A stretch of 64,000 nucleotides of DNA from Kingella oralis (GTDB lineage Bacteria; Pseudomonadota; Gammaproteobacteria; Burkholderiales; Neisseriaceae): the NCBI RefSeq assembly GCF_014054985.1, contig NZ_CP059569.1, positions 1,054,001 through 1,118,000 on the forward strand, in the 5' to 3' direction. Positions 42,756 through 50,788 of the stretch are shown piece after piece; the stretch's first letter is position 1; every line of letters starts with the position of its first letter. Position numbers and translations under genes: made by a program. The notes beneath the pieces were generated by a model, which was given only the letters and a program-made list of their open reading frames with translations, ran no database searches and was not told where the DNA came from.

Positions 42756-43538
42756 ATGGCAGCATACAACACCCAAAAAGTCCTCACCGTACACCATTGG
42801 ACCGATGCCTATTTCAGCTTCACCTGCACGCGCGACGAAAGCCTGCGCTTTGAAAACGGGCAATTCGTGATGATTGGCGTGATGGGCGACAACGGCAAAC
42901 CCATCATGCGCGCATACAGCATCGCCAGCCCCAACTGGGAAGAACATTTAGAATTTTTCAGCATCAAAGTGCAAGACGGCCCGCTCACCAGCCGCCTGCA
43001 ACATATAAAAGTGGGCGACGACATCTTCATCAGCAAAAAACCCACAGGCACGCTCATCGCCAGCGACCTCAACGAAGGCGGCAAACACCTTTATCTACTC
43101 TCCACCGGCACAGGGCTCGCCCCATTTTTAAGCATCACGCGCGACCCCGATATTTACGAGCAATTTGAAAAAGTGATTTTGGTGCACGGCGTGCGCCACA
43201 AACAAGATTTAGCCTATTACGACCACTTCACACGCGATTTGCCCAACCACGAATTTCTCGGCGACATGGTGCGCGAAAAACTGATTTACTACCCCGTCGT
43301 CTCGCGCGAACCCTTTGAACACCACGGGCGTTTAACCGACCTGATGAAAAGCGGCAAACTGTTTGACGACATCGGCTTGCCCCCCATCAACCCCAAAGAC
43401 GACCGCGCCATGCTCTGCGGCAGCATGCCGATGAACGCCGACACTTCCGCCATACTAGATAGCTTCGGCTTGGTCGCCTCCCCCAAAACAGGCGTGCGCG
43501 GCGATTATCTGATTGAACGCGCCTTTGTAGAACAATAA
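42756..43538 (+). CDS. fpr: Ferredoxin/flavodoxin-NADP+ reductase
   Basis: 260 residues, subclass of bacterial FNR (Azotobacter/E. coli Fpr type). FAD site MRAYSIASPNWEEHLEFFSIKV; NADPH site LLSTGTGLAPFLSITRDP; AMLCGSMPMN; the C-terminus GDYLIERAFVEQ resembles other bacterial FPRs. Supplies electrons to ferredoxin or flavodoxin for Fe-S and radical enzymes and may feed NrdAB repair. Start 42756 preferred over an upstream frame opening at 42693. Confidence 0.92.
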   Translation: MAAYNTQKVLTVHHWTDAYFSFTCTRDESLRFENGQFVMIGVMGDNGKPIMRAYSIASPNWEEHLEFFSIKVQDGPLTSRLQHIKVGDDIFISKKPTGTLIASDLNEGGKHLYLLSTGTGLAPFLSITRDPDIYEQFEKVILVHGVRHKQDLAYYDHFTRDLPNHEFLGDMVREKLIYYPVVSREPFEHHGRLTDLMKSGKLFDDIGLPPINPKDDRAMLCGSMPMNADTSAILDSFGLVASPKTGVRGDYLIERAFVEQ

Positions 43539-43548
43539 TTTTTTGCTC

Positions 43549-43591
43549 ATTAGGCAGCCTGAAAACCATAATCCGTTTTCAGGCTGCCTAA
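43549..43591. terminator. DUS inverted pair between fpr and rlmE
   Basis: TTAGGCAGCCTGAAAACC and GGTTTTCAGGCTGCCTAA-like arms (right arm preceded by CCG), 12 bases past the fpr stop. Confidence 0.55.
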
Positions 43592-43613
43592 AACACACCT
43601 CATTACTATAACT

Positions 43614-44234
43614 ATGGCACAACGCTCCAAATCCTCCCCCGCATGGCTGCACGAACACGTTAACGACCCCTATGTCAAACGCGCCCAAAAAGACGGCTAC
43701 CGCGCCCGCGCCGCGTATAAATTGTTAGAAATCAACGAAAAAGACAAGCTCATCAAACAAGGCACGGTTTTAGCCGACTTAGGCTCCGCCCCCGGCAGTT
43801 GGTCGCAAATCGCCGCCAAACTGGTAGGCAAAACAGGCAAAGTGTTCGCGCTGGACATCCTGCCGATGGACGCGCTCGACGGCGTGGATTTCATCCAAGG
43901 CGATTTTCGCGAAGAAGCCGTGTTGGCCGAGTTTGAACGCCTGCTGGATAACCGCGCGCTAGACCTTGTAATTTGCGATATGGCACCCAATATGTCGGGC
44001 AACGACACCATAGACCAAGCGCGGAGCTTTTATTTGTGCGAACTGGCGTTAGATTTCGCCCGCGGGCATTTGAAAACAGGCGGCGCGTTTTTGGTGAAAG
44101 TGTTTCAAGGTTCGGGCTATCAAGAATACATGGCTGCCATGCGCGAAGTGTTCGGCACGGTGCAAACGCGCAAACCCGATGCCTCGCGCAATCGGTCTAG
44201 TGAGATTTATTTATTAGGCAAGAATAAACACTAA
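43614..44234 (+). CDS. rlmE: 23S rRNA (uridine-2'-O-)-methyltransferase RlmE
   Basis: 206 residues. Heat-shock methyltransferase that modifies U2552. K-D-K-E tetrad region: RARAAYKLLEINEKDKL, SAM loop VLADLGSAPGSWSQIAAKL, DMAPNMSGNDTIDQ, and GGAFLVKVFQGSGYQEYM. Immediately upstream of ftsH, the order conserved across many proteobacteria. Confidence 0.94.
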   Translation: MAQRSKSSPAWLHEHVNDPYVKRAQKDGYRARAAYKLLEINEKDKLIKQGTVLADLGSAPGSWSQIAAKLVGKTGKVFALDILPMDALDGVDFIQGDFREEAVLAEFERLLDNRALDLVICDMAPNMSGNDTIDQARSFYLCELALDFARGHLKTGGAFLVKVFQGSGYQEYMAAMREVFGTVQTRKPDASRNRSSEIYLLGKNKH

Positions 44235-44295
44235 AGCTGCCTGAAAAATACTTTACAATCCCTTTCATTTTTCTCATCAATAGGAGTTTGTTTCT

Positions 44296-46329
44296 GTGGG
44301 AAGCAACTTAAAAAACCTCGTTGCAGGGGCGATTTTATTTTTGGGCATCGCCTTTGGCGTGCAATATATGCGCGAAACCAAAGTGGATAACCAGCAAATT
44401 GAATATTCTCAATTTATCCAACAAGTTAAAGCAGGGCAAATCAGCAGCCTGAATATTGAAGGCTCGCCTATCGGCTACGAAATCAAAGGCGAGCGCAAAG
44501 ACAAAACCACGTTCAAAACCAACGCGCCGATGGACGACAACTTGGTAACGCTGCTGGTGGACAACAAAGTGCGCTTTAAAGTTACGCCCGAAGAAAAACC
44601 AGGCTTTTTAAGCAGCATGTTTATGAGCCTGCTGCCCGTGCTACTGTTGATTGGTGCGTGGATGTGGTTCATGCGGATGCAATCGGGCGGCGGCAAAGGC
44701 GGCGCGTTTTCGTTTGGCAAAAGCCGCGCCAAGCTGCTGGATAAAGATGCCAACACTGTGAAATTTGCTGATGTGGCCGGCTGCGATGAAGCCAAAGAAG
44801 AAGTGCAAGAAATTGTGGACTACCTCAAAGCCCCCGACCGCTATCAAAGCCTAGGCGGGCGTGTGCCGCGCGGCATTTTGCTGGCAGGCAGCCCTGGTAC
44901 GGGCAAAACCTTGCTCGCCAAAGCGATTGCGGGCGAAGCGGGCGTGCCGTTTTTCAGCATTTCGGGTTCGGATTTTGTGGAAATGTTTGTGGGCGTAGGC
45001 GCAAGCCGTGTGCGCGATATGTTTGAACAAGCCAAGAAAAACGCGCCCTGCATCATCTTTATCGACGAGATTGACGCGGTGGGCCGCCAACGCGGCGCAG
45101 GCTTGGGCGGCGGCAACGATGAGCGCGAGCAAACGCTGAACCAACTGCTGGTGGAAATGGACGGCTTTGAAAGCAATCAAACCGTGATTGTGATTGCCGC
45201 GACCAACCGCCCCGATGTGTTAGACCCCGCGCTGCAACGCCCCGGGCGGTTTGACCGCCAAGTGGTGGTGCCGCTGCCCGATATTCGCGGGCGCGAGCAG
45301 ATTTTGAAAGTGCACGCGCAAAAAGTGCCTTTGGACAAGAGCGTGGATTTGACTTCGCTGGCGCGTGGCACGCCGGGGTTCTCGGGCGCGGATTTGGCGA
45401 ATTTGGTGAACGAAGCCGCGCTGTTTGCAGGCCGCCGCAACAAAATCAAAGTGGACCAAAGCGATTTTGAAGACGCAAAAGACAAAATCTACATGGGTCC
45501 CGAACGCCGCAGCATGGTGATGCACGAAGACGAAAAACGCGCCACCGCCTACCACGAAGCGGGGCACGCGATTGTGGCGGAAAGCCTGCCGTTTACCGAC
45601 CCTGTGCACAAAGTAACCATTATGCCGCGCGGGCGCGCGCTGGGCTTAACTTGGCAGCTGCCCGAGCGCGATCGCATTTCTATGTACAAAGACCAAATGT
45701 TGAGCCAGCTTGCGATTTTGTTTGGTGGGCGCATTGCCGAGGATATTTTCGTGGGACGCATTTCCACCGGCGCATCCAACGATTTTGAGCGCGCCACGCA
45801 AATCGCCCGCGATATGGTTACGCGCTATGGCATGAGCGAGCGCATGGGCGTGATGGTGTATGCGGAAAACGAGGGCGAAGTGTTTTTGGGGCGCAGCGTT
45901 ACCCGTTCGCAAAATATTTCCGAGAAAACGCAGCAAGATGTGGATGCCGAAGTGCGCCGCATTTTGGACGAGCAATATGCCGTTGCCTACAAAATCCTCA
46001 GCGAAAACCGCGACAAAATGGAAACCATGTGCAAAGCGTTGGTGGAATGGGAAACCATCGACCGCGACCAAGTGCTGGAAATTATGGCAGGCAAACAGCC
46101 CAGCCCGCCCAAGGATTACAGCCATAATGTGCGCGGGAACGGCGAGGTGATTGACGGCGTGGAGTTTGAAACGCTGCCCGAAGTGGATGAAGCCGAGAAA
46201 GCAGTAAACTTGGTAAAACCGCAGCCTGAAACGGCAAATAATGCGGCAGACGAAGCCAAGCCAGCCGCTGAACAAACGCAAGCCGCTGCGCCATCCGACA
46301 ACGGCGAAGAGCCAAAAAACCAAGCCTAA
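44296..46329 (+). CDS. ftsH: ATP-dependent zinc metalloprotease FtsH
   Basis: 677 residues. GTG start at 44296 follows TAGGAGT (9 nt). Two N-terminal membrane helices (about 5-23 and 106-127) enclose a periplasmic domain. AAA+ module: Walker A G198-SPGTGKT, Walker B IIFIDEIDA, SRH region ATNRPDVLDPALQRPGRFDRQ. Zn protease HEAGH at about 420-424. Degrades membrane proteins and regulators such as LpxC in other bacteria. The C-terminal tail (about 615-677) is Ala/Pro/Glu rich and divergent. rlmE upstream may share its message (61-base gap). Confidence 0.95.
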   Translation: MGSNLKNLVAGAILFLGIAFGVQYMRETKVDNQQIEYSQFIQQVKAGQISSLNIEGSPIGYEIKGERKDKTTFKTNAPMDDNLVTLLVDNKVRFKVTPEEKPGFLSSMFMSLLPVLLLIGAWMWFMRMQSGGGKGGAFSFGKSRAKLLDKDANTVKFADVAGCDEAKEEVQEIVDYLKAPDRYQSLGGRVPRGILLAGSPGTGKTLLAKAIAGEAGVPFFSISGSDFVEMFVGVGASRVRDMFEQAKKNAPCIIFIDEIDAVGRQRGAGLGGGNDEREQTLNQLLVEMDGFESNQTVIVIAATNRPDVLDPALQRPGRFDRQVVVPLPDIRGREQILKVHAQKVPLDKSVDLTSLARGTPGFSGADLANLVNEAALFAGRRNKIKVDQSDFEDAKDKIYMGPERRSMVMHEDEKRATAYHEAGHAIVAESLPFTDPVHKVTIMPRGRALGLTWQLPERDRISMYKDQMLSQLAILFGGRIAEDIFVGRISTGASNDFERATQIARDMVTRYGMSERMGVMVYAENEGEVFLGRSVTRSQNISEKTQQDVDAEVRRILDEQYAVAYKILSENRDKMETMCKALVEWETIDRDQVLEIMAGKQPSPPKDYSHNVRGNGEVIDGVEFETLPEVDEAEKAVNLVKPQPETANNAADEAKPAAEQTQAAAPSDNGEEPKNQA

Positions 46330-46337
46330 CGCCGGTA

Positions 46338-46383
46338 AAAGGCAGCCTGAAAACGAGCAAAGCAAGTTTCAGGCTGCCTTTTT
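46338..46383. terminator. DUS inverted-pair terminator of ftsH
   Basis: AAAGGCAGCCTGAAAACG and AGTTTCAGGCTGCCTTTTT with terminal T run. Confidence 0.6.
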
Positions 46384-46386
46384 GAG

Positions 46387-46392
46387 TATAAT
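46387..46392 (+). promoter_or_regulatory. Candidate -10 box for the PqiC-like lipoprotein
   Basis: TATAAT directly after the ftsH terminator and 61 bases before the gene. No good -35 is seen. Confidence 0.3.
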
Positions 46393-46453
46393 GCGGCGTT
46401 TGTTCGGCAGCCTGAAAAGCCGCCCGCGTTACCATCATCCCCAAGCATTCATC

Positions 46454-46972
46454 ATGAAAAAATTATCCCTCATTGCCGCCGCGCTGTTGCTTGCCGCGTG
46501 CAGCAGCCCCTCGCCCACCCAATATTACCAACTGCCCGATAGCGCGTTCAGGCTGCCTGCGCAAAGCAATCCCGCGCACAACATCGGCGTGAAAATCGTG
46601 TTGGCAGCGCCGATCAACGGCGACAGCCTGCTCTACCAAAGCGATGAGCACACGCTCACCCTCGCGCAGCAAAACCTGTGGGCATCGCCGCTAGACCAAG
46701 CCCTAGCCCGCGCCTTGGCAAACAAGCTCAACGCAGCAGGCAGCCTGAAATACCAGCCCGCCGAAGCCAGTAGCGCGCAGCTTACTGTTTACATAGACCG
46801 CTTCCAAGGCAGCTATCGCGGCGAAACCGAAATCAGTGGCTATGCCCGTTGGCAAAACGGCACGCAAACCCCGTTTCACGTTACCACGCCGCAGCAAGGC
46901 GATGGCTACGCCGCCATGCTCAACAGCTTGGATAAAGGCTTGGCAAGCGTTGCCCAGCAAATTGCGCGATAA
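46454..46972 (+). CDS. PqiC/YmbA-type outer-membrane lipoprotein (DUF330)
   Basis: 172 residues. Lipobox LLAACSS places the lipid anchor on C18. Motifs of ABC-transport auxiliary lipoproteins: QYYQLPDSAFRLP, SDEHTLTLAQQNLWASPLDQALARALANKL and YIDRFQGSYRGETEISGYARW. In E. coli, PqiC is the outer-membrane part of the PqiABC lipid-transport bridge. No pqiA or pqiB is next to it here. In-frame DUS encode FRLPAQ and AGSLKYQ. Confidence 0.75.
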   Translation: MKKLSLIAAALLLAACSSPSPTQYYQLPDSAFRLPAQSNPAHNIGVKIVLAAPINGDSLLYQSDEHTLTLAQQNLWASPLDQALARALANKLNAAGSLKYQPAEASSAQLTVYIDRFQGSYRGETEISGYARWQNGTQTPFHVTTPQQGDGYAAMLNSLDKGLASVAQQIAR

Positions 46973-47252
46973 AGGCAGCCTGAAACCTTTGCCAAACCTG
47001 CAACTGATGACTCACCGACATCTTGCCAACCCATAAAGCCCTATTGAATAAACCATTTGGCGACGAACCCTCGCCGCTCCATGTGAGATTTCAGGCTGCC
47101 TCTGGCGTTTGCCCTTGGCAACAGGTTTACCAGCATTGCGCTGCCGCCCCGCTCGGGCAGCCTGAAAACCCAAAAGCAGCCTGAAACGCTGTTTCCCCGC
47201 CCTGCCCTTTTCAGGCTGCCCCAACGCTTTACTCCGTCCTATCTCCCACACC

Positions 47253-47552
47253 ATGCACCAATTCTCCATCCACGCCCCCGATGGCGAGCACCTCGGCTTT
47301 CTGGTGATGCTTGCCGACGACGAAACCGCTCCCCACCCCGAAAGCGGACAGCTCGCCCTGCAAATCCAACCCGCCGCGAAAAACACCGCGCTCGCCCGCC
47401 TTGCCCAAGCGCAAACGCTCTATTGGCAAACCGCCGGCGACCACGTCCGCATCCGCGACGAAGACGGCGACCACCGCGCCAACATCCGCCAAGAATGGCT
47501 CATCGTCGGCGGCGAACACTACCAACTCAACGACTTAGAAGGCAGCCTGTAA
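47253..47552 (+). CDS. Hypothetical protein upstream of ccoS
   Basis: 99 residues, soluble, no signal peptide, unusually rich in Asp, Glu, His and Gln (LADDETAPHPESGQLALQIQ; RIRDEDGDHRANIRQEWLIVGGEHYQLNDLEGSL). Family not recognised. Its stop is 2 bases before the ccoS start, so it is co-translated with ccoS and may share its role in oxidase assembly; this is inference. Confidence 0.55.
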   Translation: MHQFSIHAPDGEHLGFLVMLADDETAPHPESGQLALQIQPAAKNTALARLAQAQTLYWQTAGDHVRIRDEDGDHRANIRQEWLIVGGEHYQLNDLEGSL

Positions 47553-47554
47553 AC

Positions 47555-47731
47555 ATGGAAAGCCTGTATATCCTTATCCCCATCAGCATCCTGCTCGCCT
47601 TTTTGATTGGCTACTTTTTTTGGTGGTCGGGCAAAAACGGGCAATTTGACGACTTAGAAGGCCCCGCCCACCGCATCTTGATGGATGACGACGACACCTA
47701 CAACAAAACCCCTCCGAAAGACACGCCATGA
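47555..47731 (+). CDS. ccoS: cbb3-type cytochrome oxidase assembly protein CcoS
   Basis: 58 residues. Single helix MESLYILIPISILLAFLIGYFFWW, then the conserved GQFDDLEGPAHRILMDDDD. Needed to insert heme and copper into cbb3 oxidase in other species. The ccoNOQP structural genes are not in the window. Overlaps the next start by 4 bases (ATGA). Confidence 0.9.
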   Translation: MESLYILIPISILLAFLIGYFFWWSGKNGQFDDLEGPAHRILMDDDDTYNKTPPKDTP

Positions 47732-49023
47732 AAAACGATTTCGCCTTCGCCACCAGCCGCCGTTTCGCCCCGCTATTTGGCACGCAATTTTTAGGCGCGT
47801 TAAACGACAACTCGTTCAAAACCACGCTGTTCGTGCTGATTAGCTTTTACGGCTTGGGCAAAAACGACACCATCCCGTCCGAACAAATGCTCAACGTGGG
47901 CGCGTTGCTGTTCATCCTGCCCTATTTCCTGTTTTCATCGTTTTCGGGGCAGCTTGCCACGCGCTACAACAAAGCCCGCCTCGCCCAAGCCACCAAAGTG
48001 TTGGAAGTGGCGGTGATGGCGGTGGCAGGATTCGGTTTTTATATCCAATCCGCGCCCCTGCTGCTGTTGTGCCTGTTTGTCATGGGCACGCAATCCACGC
48101 TGTTCGGTCCGGTCAAATACGCCATCCTGCCCGAATACCTCGCCGAAAAAGAACTCATCATGGGCAACGGTTTAATCGAATCGGGCACGTTTATCGCCAT
48201 TTTGCTCGGGCAGATTATCGGCACGGTGGTGGCCGGCGAAAGCCCGCTGATTTTGGCAGGCTGGGTGGTGCTCATCGCCGTTTTGGGCTTGGGCGCAAGC
48301 GCCGCCATGCCATCGGTTGCGCCCAAAGAGCCCGAATTGAAAGTGGATTGGAACATCGCCCGCGGCACCCAATCGCTCATCGCGCAAACCTATAAGCAGC
48401 CTGAATTGTTTACCGCCATCATGGGCATTTCGTGGTTTTGGTTTATCGGCGCGGTTTATACCACCCAGCTGCCCACCTTTGTCCGCATCCATTTGCACGG
48501 CAACACAGCGGTGTTCAACCTGATGCTCACGCTGTTTTCCATCGGCATCGCATCAGGCTCGATTACCTGCGCCAAGCTCAGCAAAGGCGATTTGAAACTC
48601 TGGCTGGTAACCCTCGGCGCAACGGGGCTGACCGTTTGCGGCAGCGCGTTGGTGTTCGTGTTATACGGCACGCAGTTTTCAGGCAGCCTGAACGACTTGC
48701 AAGGCGCGGGCGCATTCCTGTCGCAAGGCATGGCGTATCCCGTTATCCTGCTGATGATAGGCATCGGCTTTTTCGGCGGCTTTTTCTCCGTGCCGCTGTA
48801 CACATGGCTGCAAACCGCCTCGTCCGACGAGTTTCGCGCCAACGCCATCGCCGCCAACAACATCATGAACGCCGTGTTTATGGTTGCCGCCGCGCTGATG
48901 AGCATCGTGCTGCTCACGCTGTTTAACAGCATTTTGCTGCTGTATTTGGTCGTTGCCTTGGGCAACATCGGCTTTTTGTATTACTTGGGCAAACGCGCTC
49001 CGCAGCTGTTCAAACGCGGATAA
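47728..49023 (+). CDS. MFS transporter, LplT-like (lysophospholipid flippase family)
   Basis: 431 residues, about 12 helices. N-terminus FAPLFGTQFLGALNDNSFKTTLFVLISF and GTQSTLFGPVKYAILPEYLAEKELIMGNGLIESGTFIAILLGQ are typical of LplT and the MFS half of Aas fusions, which move lysophosphatidylethanolamine inward for re-acylation. No acyltransferase domain is fused. Overlaps ccoS by 4 bases. In-frame DUS encodes FSGSLNDLQ. Confidence 0.8.
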   Translation: MKNDFAFATSRRFAPLFGTQFLGALNDNSFKTTLFVLISFYGLGKNDTIPSEQMLNVGALLFILPYFLFSSFSGQLATRYNKARLAQATKVLEVAVMAVAGFGFYIQSAPLLLLCLFVMGTQSTLFGPVKYAILPEYLAEKELIMGNGLIESGTFIAILLGQIIGTVVAGESPLILAGWVVLIAVLGLGASAAMPSVAPKEPELKVDWNIARGTQSLIAQTYKQPELFTAIMGISWFWFIGAVYTTQLPTFVRIHLHGNTAVFNLMLTLFSIGIASGSITCAKLSKGDLKLWLVTLGATGLTVCGSALVFVLYGTQFSGSLNDLQGAGAFLSQGMAYPVILLMIGIGFFGGFFSVPLYTWLQTASSDEFRANAIAANNIMNAVFMVAAALMSIVLLTLFNSILLLYLVVALGNIGFLYYLGKRAPQLFKRG

Positions 49024-49156
49024 TGCCCGCACGCCCTCAGCAGCCTGAAACGCATCGTTTGCCTTCGCCAAAACGCGCTTCACCCGTTTTAGCTTCGCAA
49101 CTCGACTACGCTCCGCAGGCTGCCTGTTCCCAACCCCAACCACATATCATCACACC

Positions 49157-49603
49157 ATGACCGCCACACCCCAACCGCAGCCTGAAAACGCCCAACCCCA
49201 AGCCGCCGCTCCCAATCCAATCGCGCAAAAAAAACGCAAAACCATCGTGATTTGGCTGCGCGTCATCGCCCTCTTGTTCGCAGGCTTCTTTTTCCTCAGC
49301 CAATGCGGCATGAGCAAGCCCAAAGCCAAAGCCACCATCGTAGAAAGCTGCATTCAAAACGTGCCTCACGCGCCCAAATGGCAGCAAGACCTTGCCCAAC
49401 GCAGCCTGAAAGACCCCGATGGCACGCTCGTTGCCCAATATTGCGTGTGCATGTGGGACGAGCCGCTGCAAAAACTCTCTGCCCAGCAAATCCAATCGTT
49501 CGCCAAAATCAGCCCCGAGCAGCAACTCGCGCTGCTGGGCGGCGCAGACGCATTCAGCAAACGCGATGCGCAATGCATCGCCAACTTAGGAGCAAAAAAA
49601 TGA
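49157..49603 (+). CDS. Hypothetical single-pass membrane protein
   Basis: 148 residues. Gln/Pro/Ala-rich N-terminus, one helix (IVIWLRVIALLFAGFFFL), then a soluble domain with several Cys (SCIQNVPHAPKWQQ, YCVCMWDEPLQKL, QCIANLG). Oriented with the Cys-rich part probably outside. Family not recognised. Its stop overlaps the start of the isochorismatase gene (ATGA), suggesting one operon. Confidence 0.6.
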   Translation: MTATPQPQPENAQPQAAAPNPIAQKKRKTIVIWLRVIALLFAGFFFLSQCGMSKPKAKATIVESCIQNVPHAPKWQQDLAQRSLKDPDGTLVAQYCVCMWDEPLQKLSAQQIQSFAKISPEQQLALLGGADAFSKRDAQCIANLGAKK

Positions 49604-50151
49604 TGACACCCGAAAACACCCGTTTAATCATCGTAGACATCCAAGAGCGGCTGCTGCCCGCCCTGCACGAAAACCAAGCCTTTCTCGCCGCCTGCCGCCA
49701 ATTTATTACAGGTGCAAATCTGCTGGGCGTGCCGCACATCATCACCGAGCAATACCCCAAAGGGCTAGGCGCAACCGTGCCCGACATCGCCTTGCTCACG
49801 CCCGATGCGCCCAAATTCAGCAAAACCCAATTTTCCGCCTACACCGCCGAAGTCGCCGCCGCGCTGCAACAAGGGCAGCCTGAAAGTGGGCAAGCTCAAA
49901 ACATCATTCTAATCGGCTGCGAAACGCATATTTGCATGCTGCAAACCGTGCTAGATTTGCGCCAACAAGGCTACAACGTTTTCATCCCGCAAGAATGCGC
50001 CACATCGCGCACCGCCGCCAACAAAGCCAACGGCTTGCAACAAATCCAAGCAGCAGGCGGCGTGGTGAGCAATATTGAAAGCCTGCTGTTTATGCTGCTC
50101 AAAGACGCGCAGCATCCGCAATTCAAAGCCATTTCCAAATTGATTGTGTGA
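49600..50151 (+). CDS. Isochorismatase-family cysteine hydrolase
   Basis: 183 residues. Active-site Asp in LIIVDIQERLLPAL and nucleophile C112 in GCETHICMLQTVLDLRQQGYNVFIP; cis-peptide region near CATSRT. Resembles YcaC-type hydrolases whose substrate is unknown; nicotinamidase and isochorismatase are relatives. ATG 49600 overlaps the previous stop; a second ATG follows at once (49603). Confidence 0.85.
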   Translation: MMTPENTRLIIVDIQERLLPALHENQAFLAACRQFITGANLLGVPHIITEQYPKGLGATVPDIALLTPDAPKFSKTQFSAYTAEVAAALQQGQPESGQAQNIILIGCETHICMLQTVLDLRQQGYNVFIPQECATSRTAANKANGLQQIQAAGGVVSNIESLLFMLLKDAQHPQFKAISKLIV

Positions 50152-50177
50152 TTTCAAACGCGGCAATCCGCGCCCCA

Positions 50178-50216
50178 AAGGCAGCCTGAAAACGTATTTC
50201 CCGTTTCAGGCTGCCT
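50178..50216. terminator. DUS inverted-pair terminator after the hydrolase
   Basis: AAGGCAGCCTGAAAACG with CGTTTCAGGCTGCCT, 27 bases after the stop. Confidence 0.55.
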
Positions 50217-50297
50217 GATTGTTTAAACGCATCCCCCGCCCCGCCCATTACTCTGCTAAAATCGCACGTTTTTTACTTCATCCGCAAAGGAACGCAA

Positions 50298-50657
50298 ATG
50301 ATCGATTTCGCACACGCCGCCGATGGCGCGGCAGCAGCCGGCCAAAGCCCATGGTCAGCCATTTTGATGTGGCTGCCGCTGTTTGCCATTATTTACTTTA
50401 TGATGATTCGCCCCAACCAAAAACGCGAAAAAGCCCGCCAAACCATGATTAGCGAGCTGAAAAAGGGCGACCGCGTGCTGCTCGCCGCAGGCTTTTACGG
50501 GCGCGTGATTAAAACAGGCGAACACGTCTTCACCATCGAGCTTGCCCGAGGCGTGAACATCGAAGTGGACCGAAACGCCATCGCCGCCAAAGTGGATGCC
50601 AACGCCAACCCCGTTGAGCCCGAAGCCGCAAACAGCCAGCCGCCCGCAGCCAACTGA
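50298..50657 (+). CDS. yajC: Sec translocase accessory subunit YajC
   Basis: 119 residues; one membrane helix (ILMWLPLFAIIYFMMIRPNQKREK) followed by the conserved cytoplasmic domain with KKGDRVLLAAGFYGRVIK. Forms a complex with SecDF. First gene of yajC-secD-secF; tgt/queA are not upstream here. A variant DUS and a DUS separate it from secD. Confidence 0.93.
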   Translation: MIDFAHAADGAAAAGQSPWSAILMWLPLFAIIYFMMIRPNQKREKARQTMISELKKGDRVLLAAGFYGRVIKTGEHVFTIELARGVNIEVDRNAIAAKVDANANPVEPEAANSQPPAAN

Positions 50658-50788
50658 TTTCAGGCTGCCCGCCCCCCGAAAACAGCAATGGCGCGTCCGT
50701 TGCTGTTTTCCACGTTTTACCGATTATCCTTTCAAGGCAGTCTGAAAACGGAAAAGCCACAGGCAGCCTGAAAATCAAAGGAAAAACC

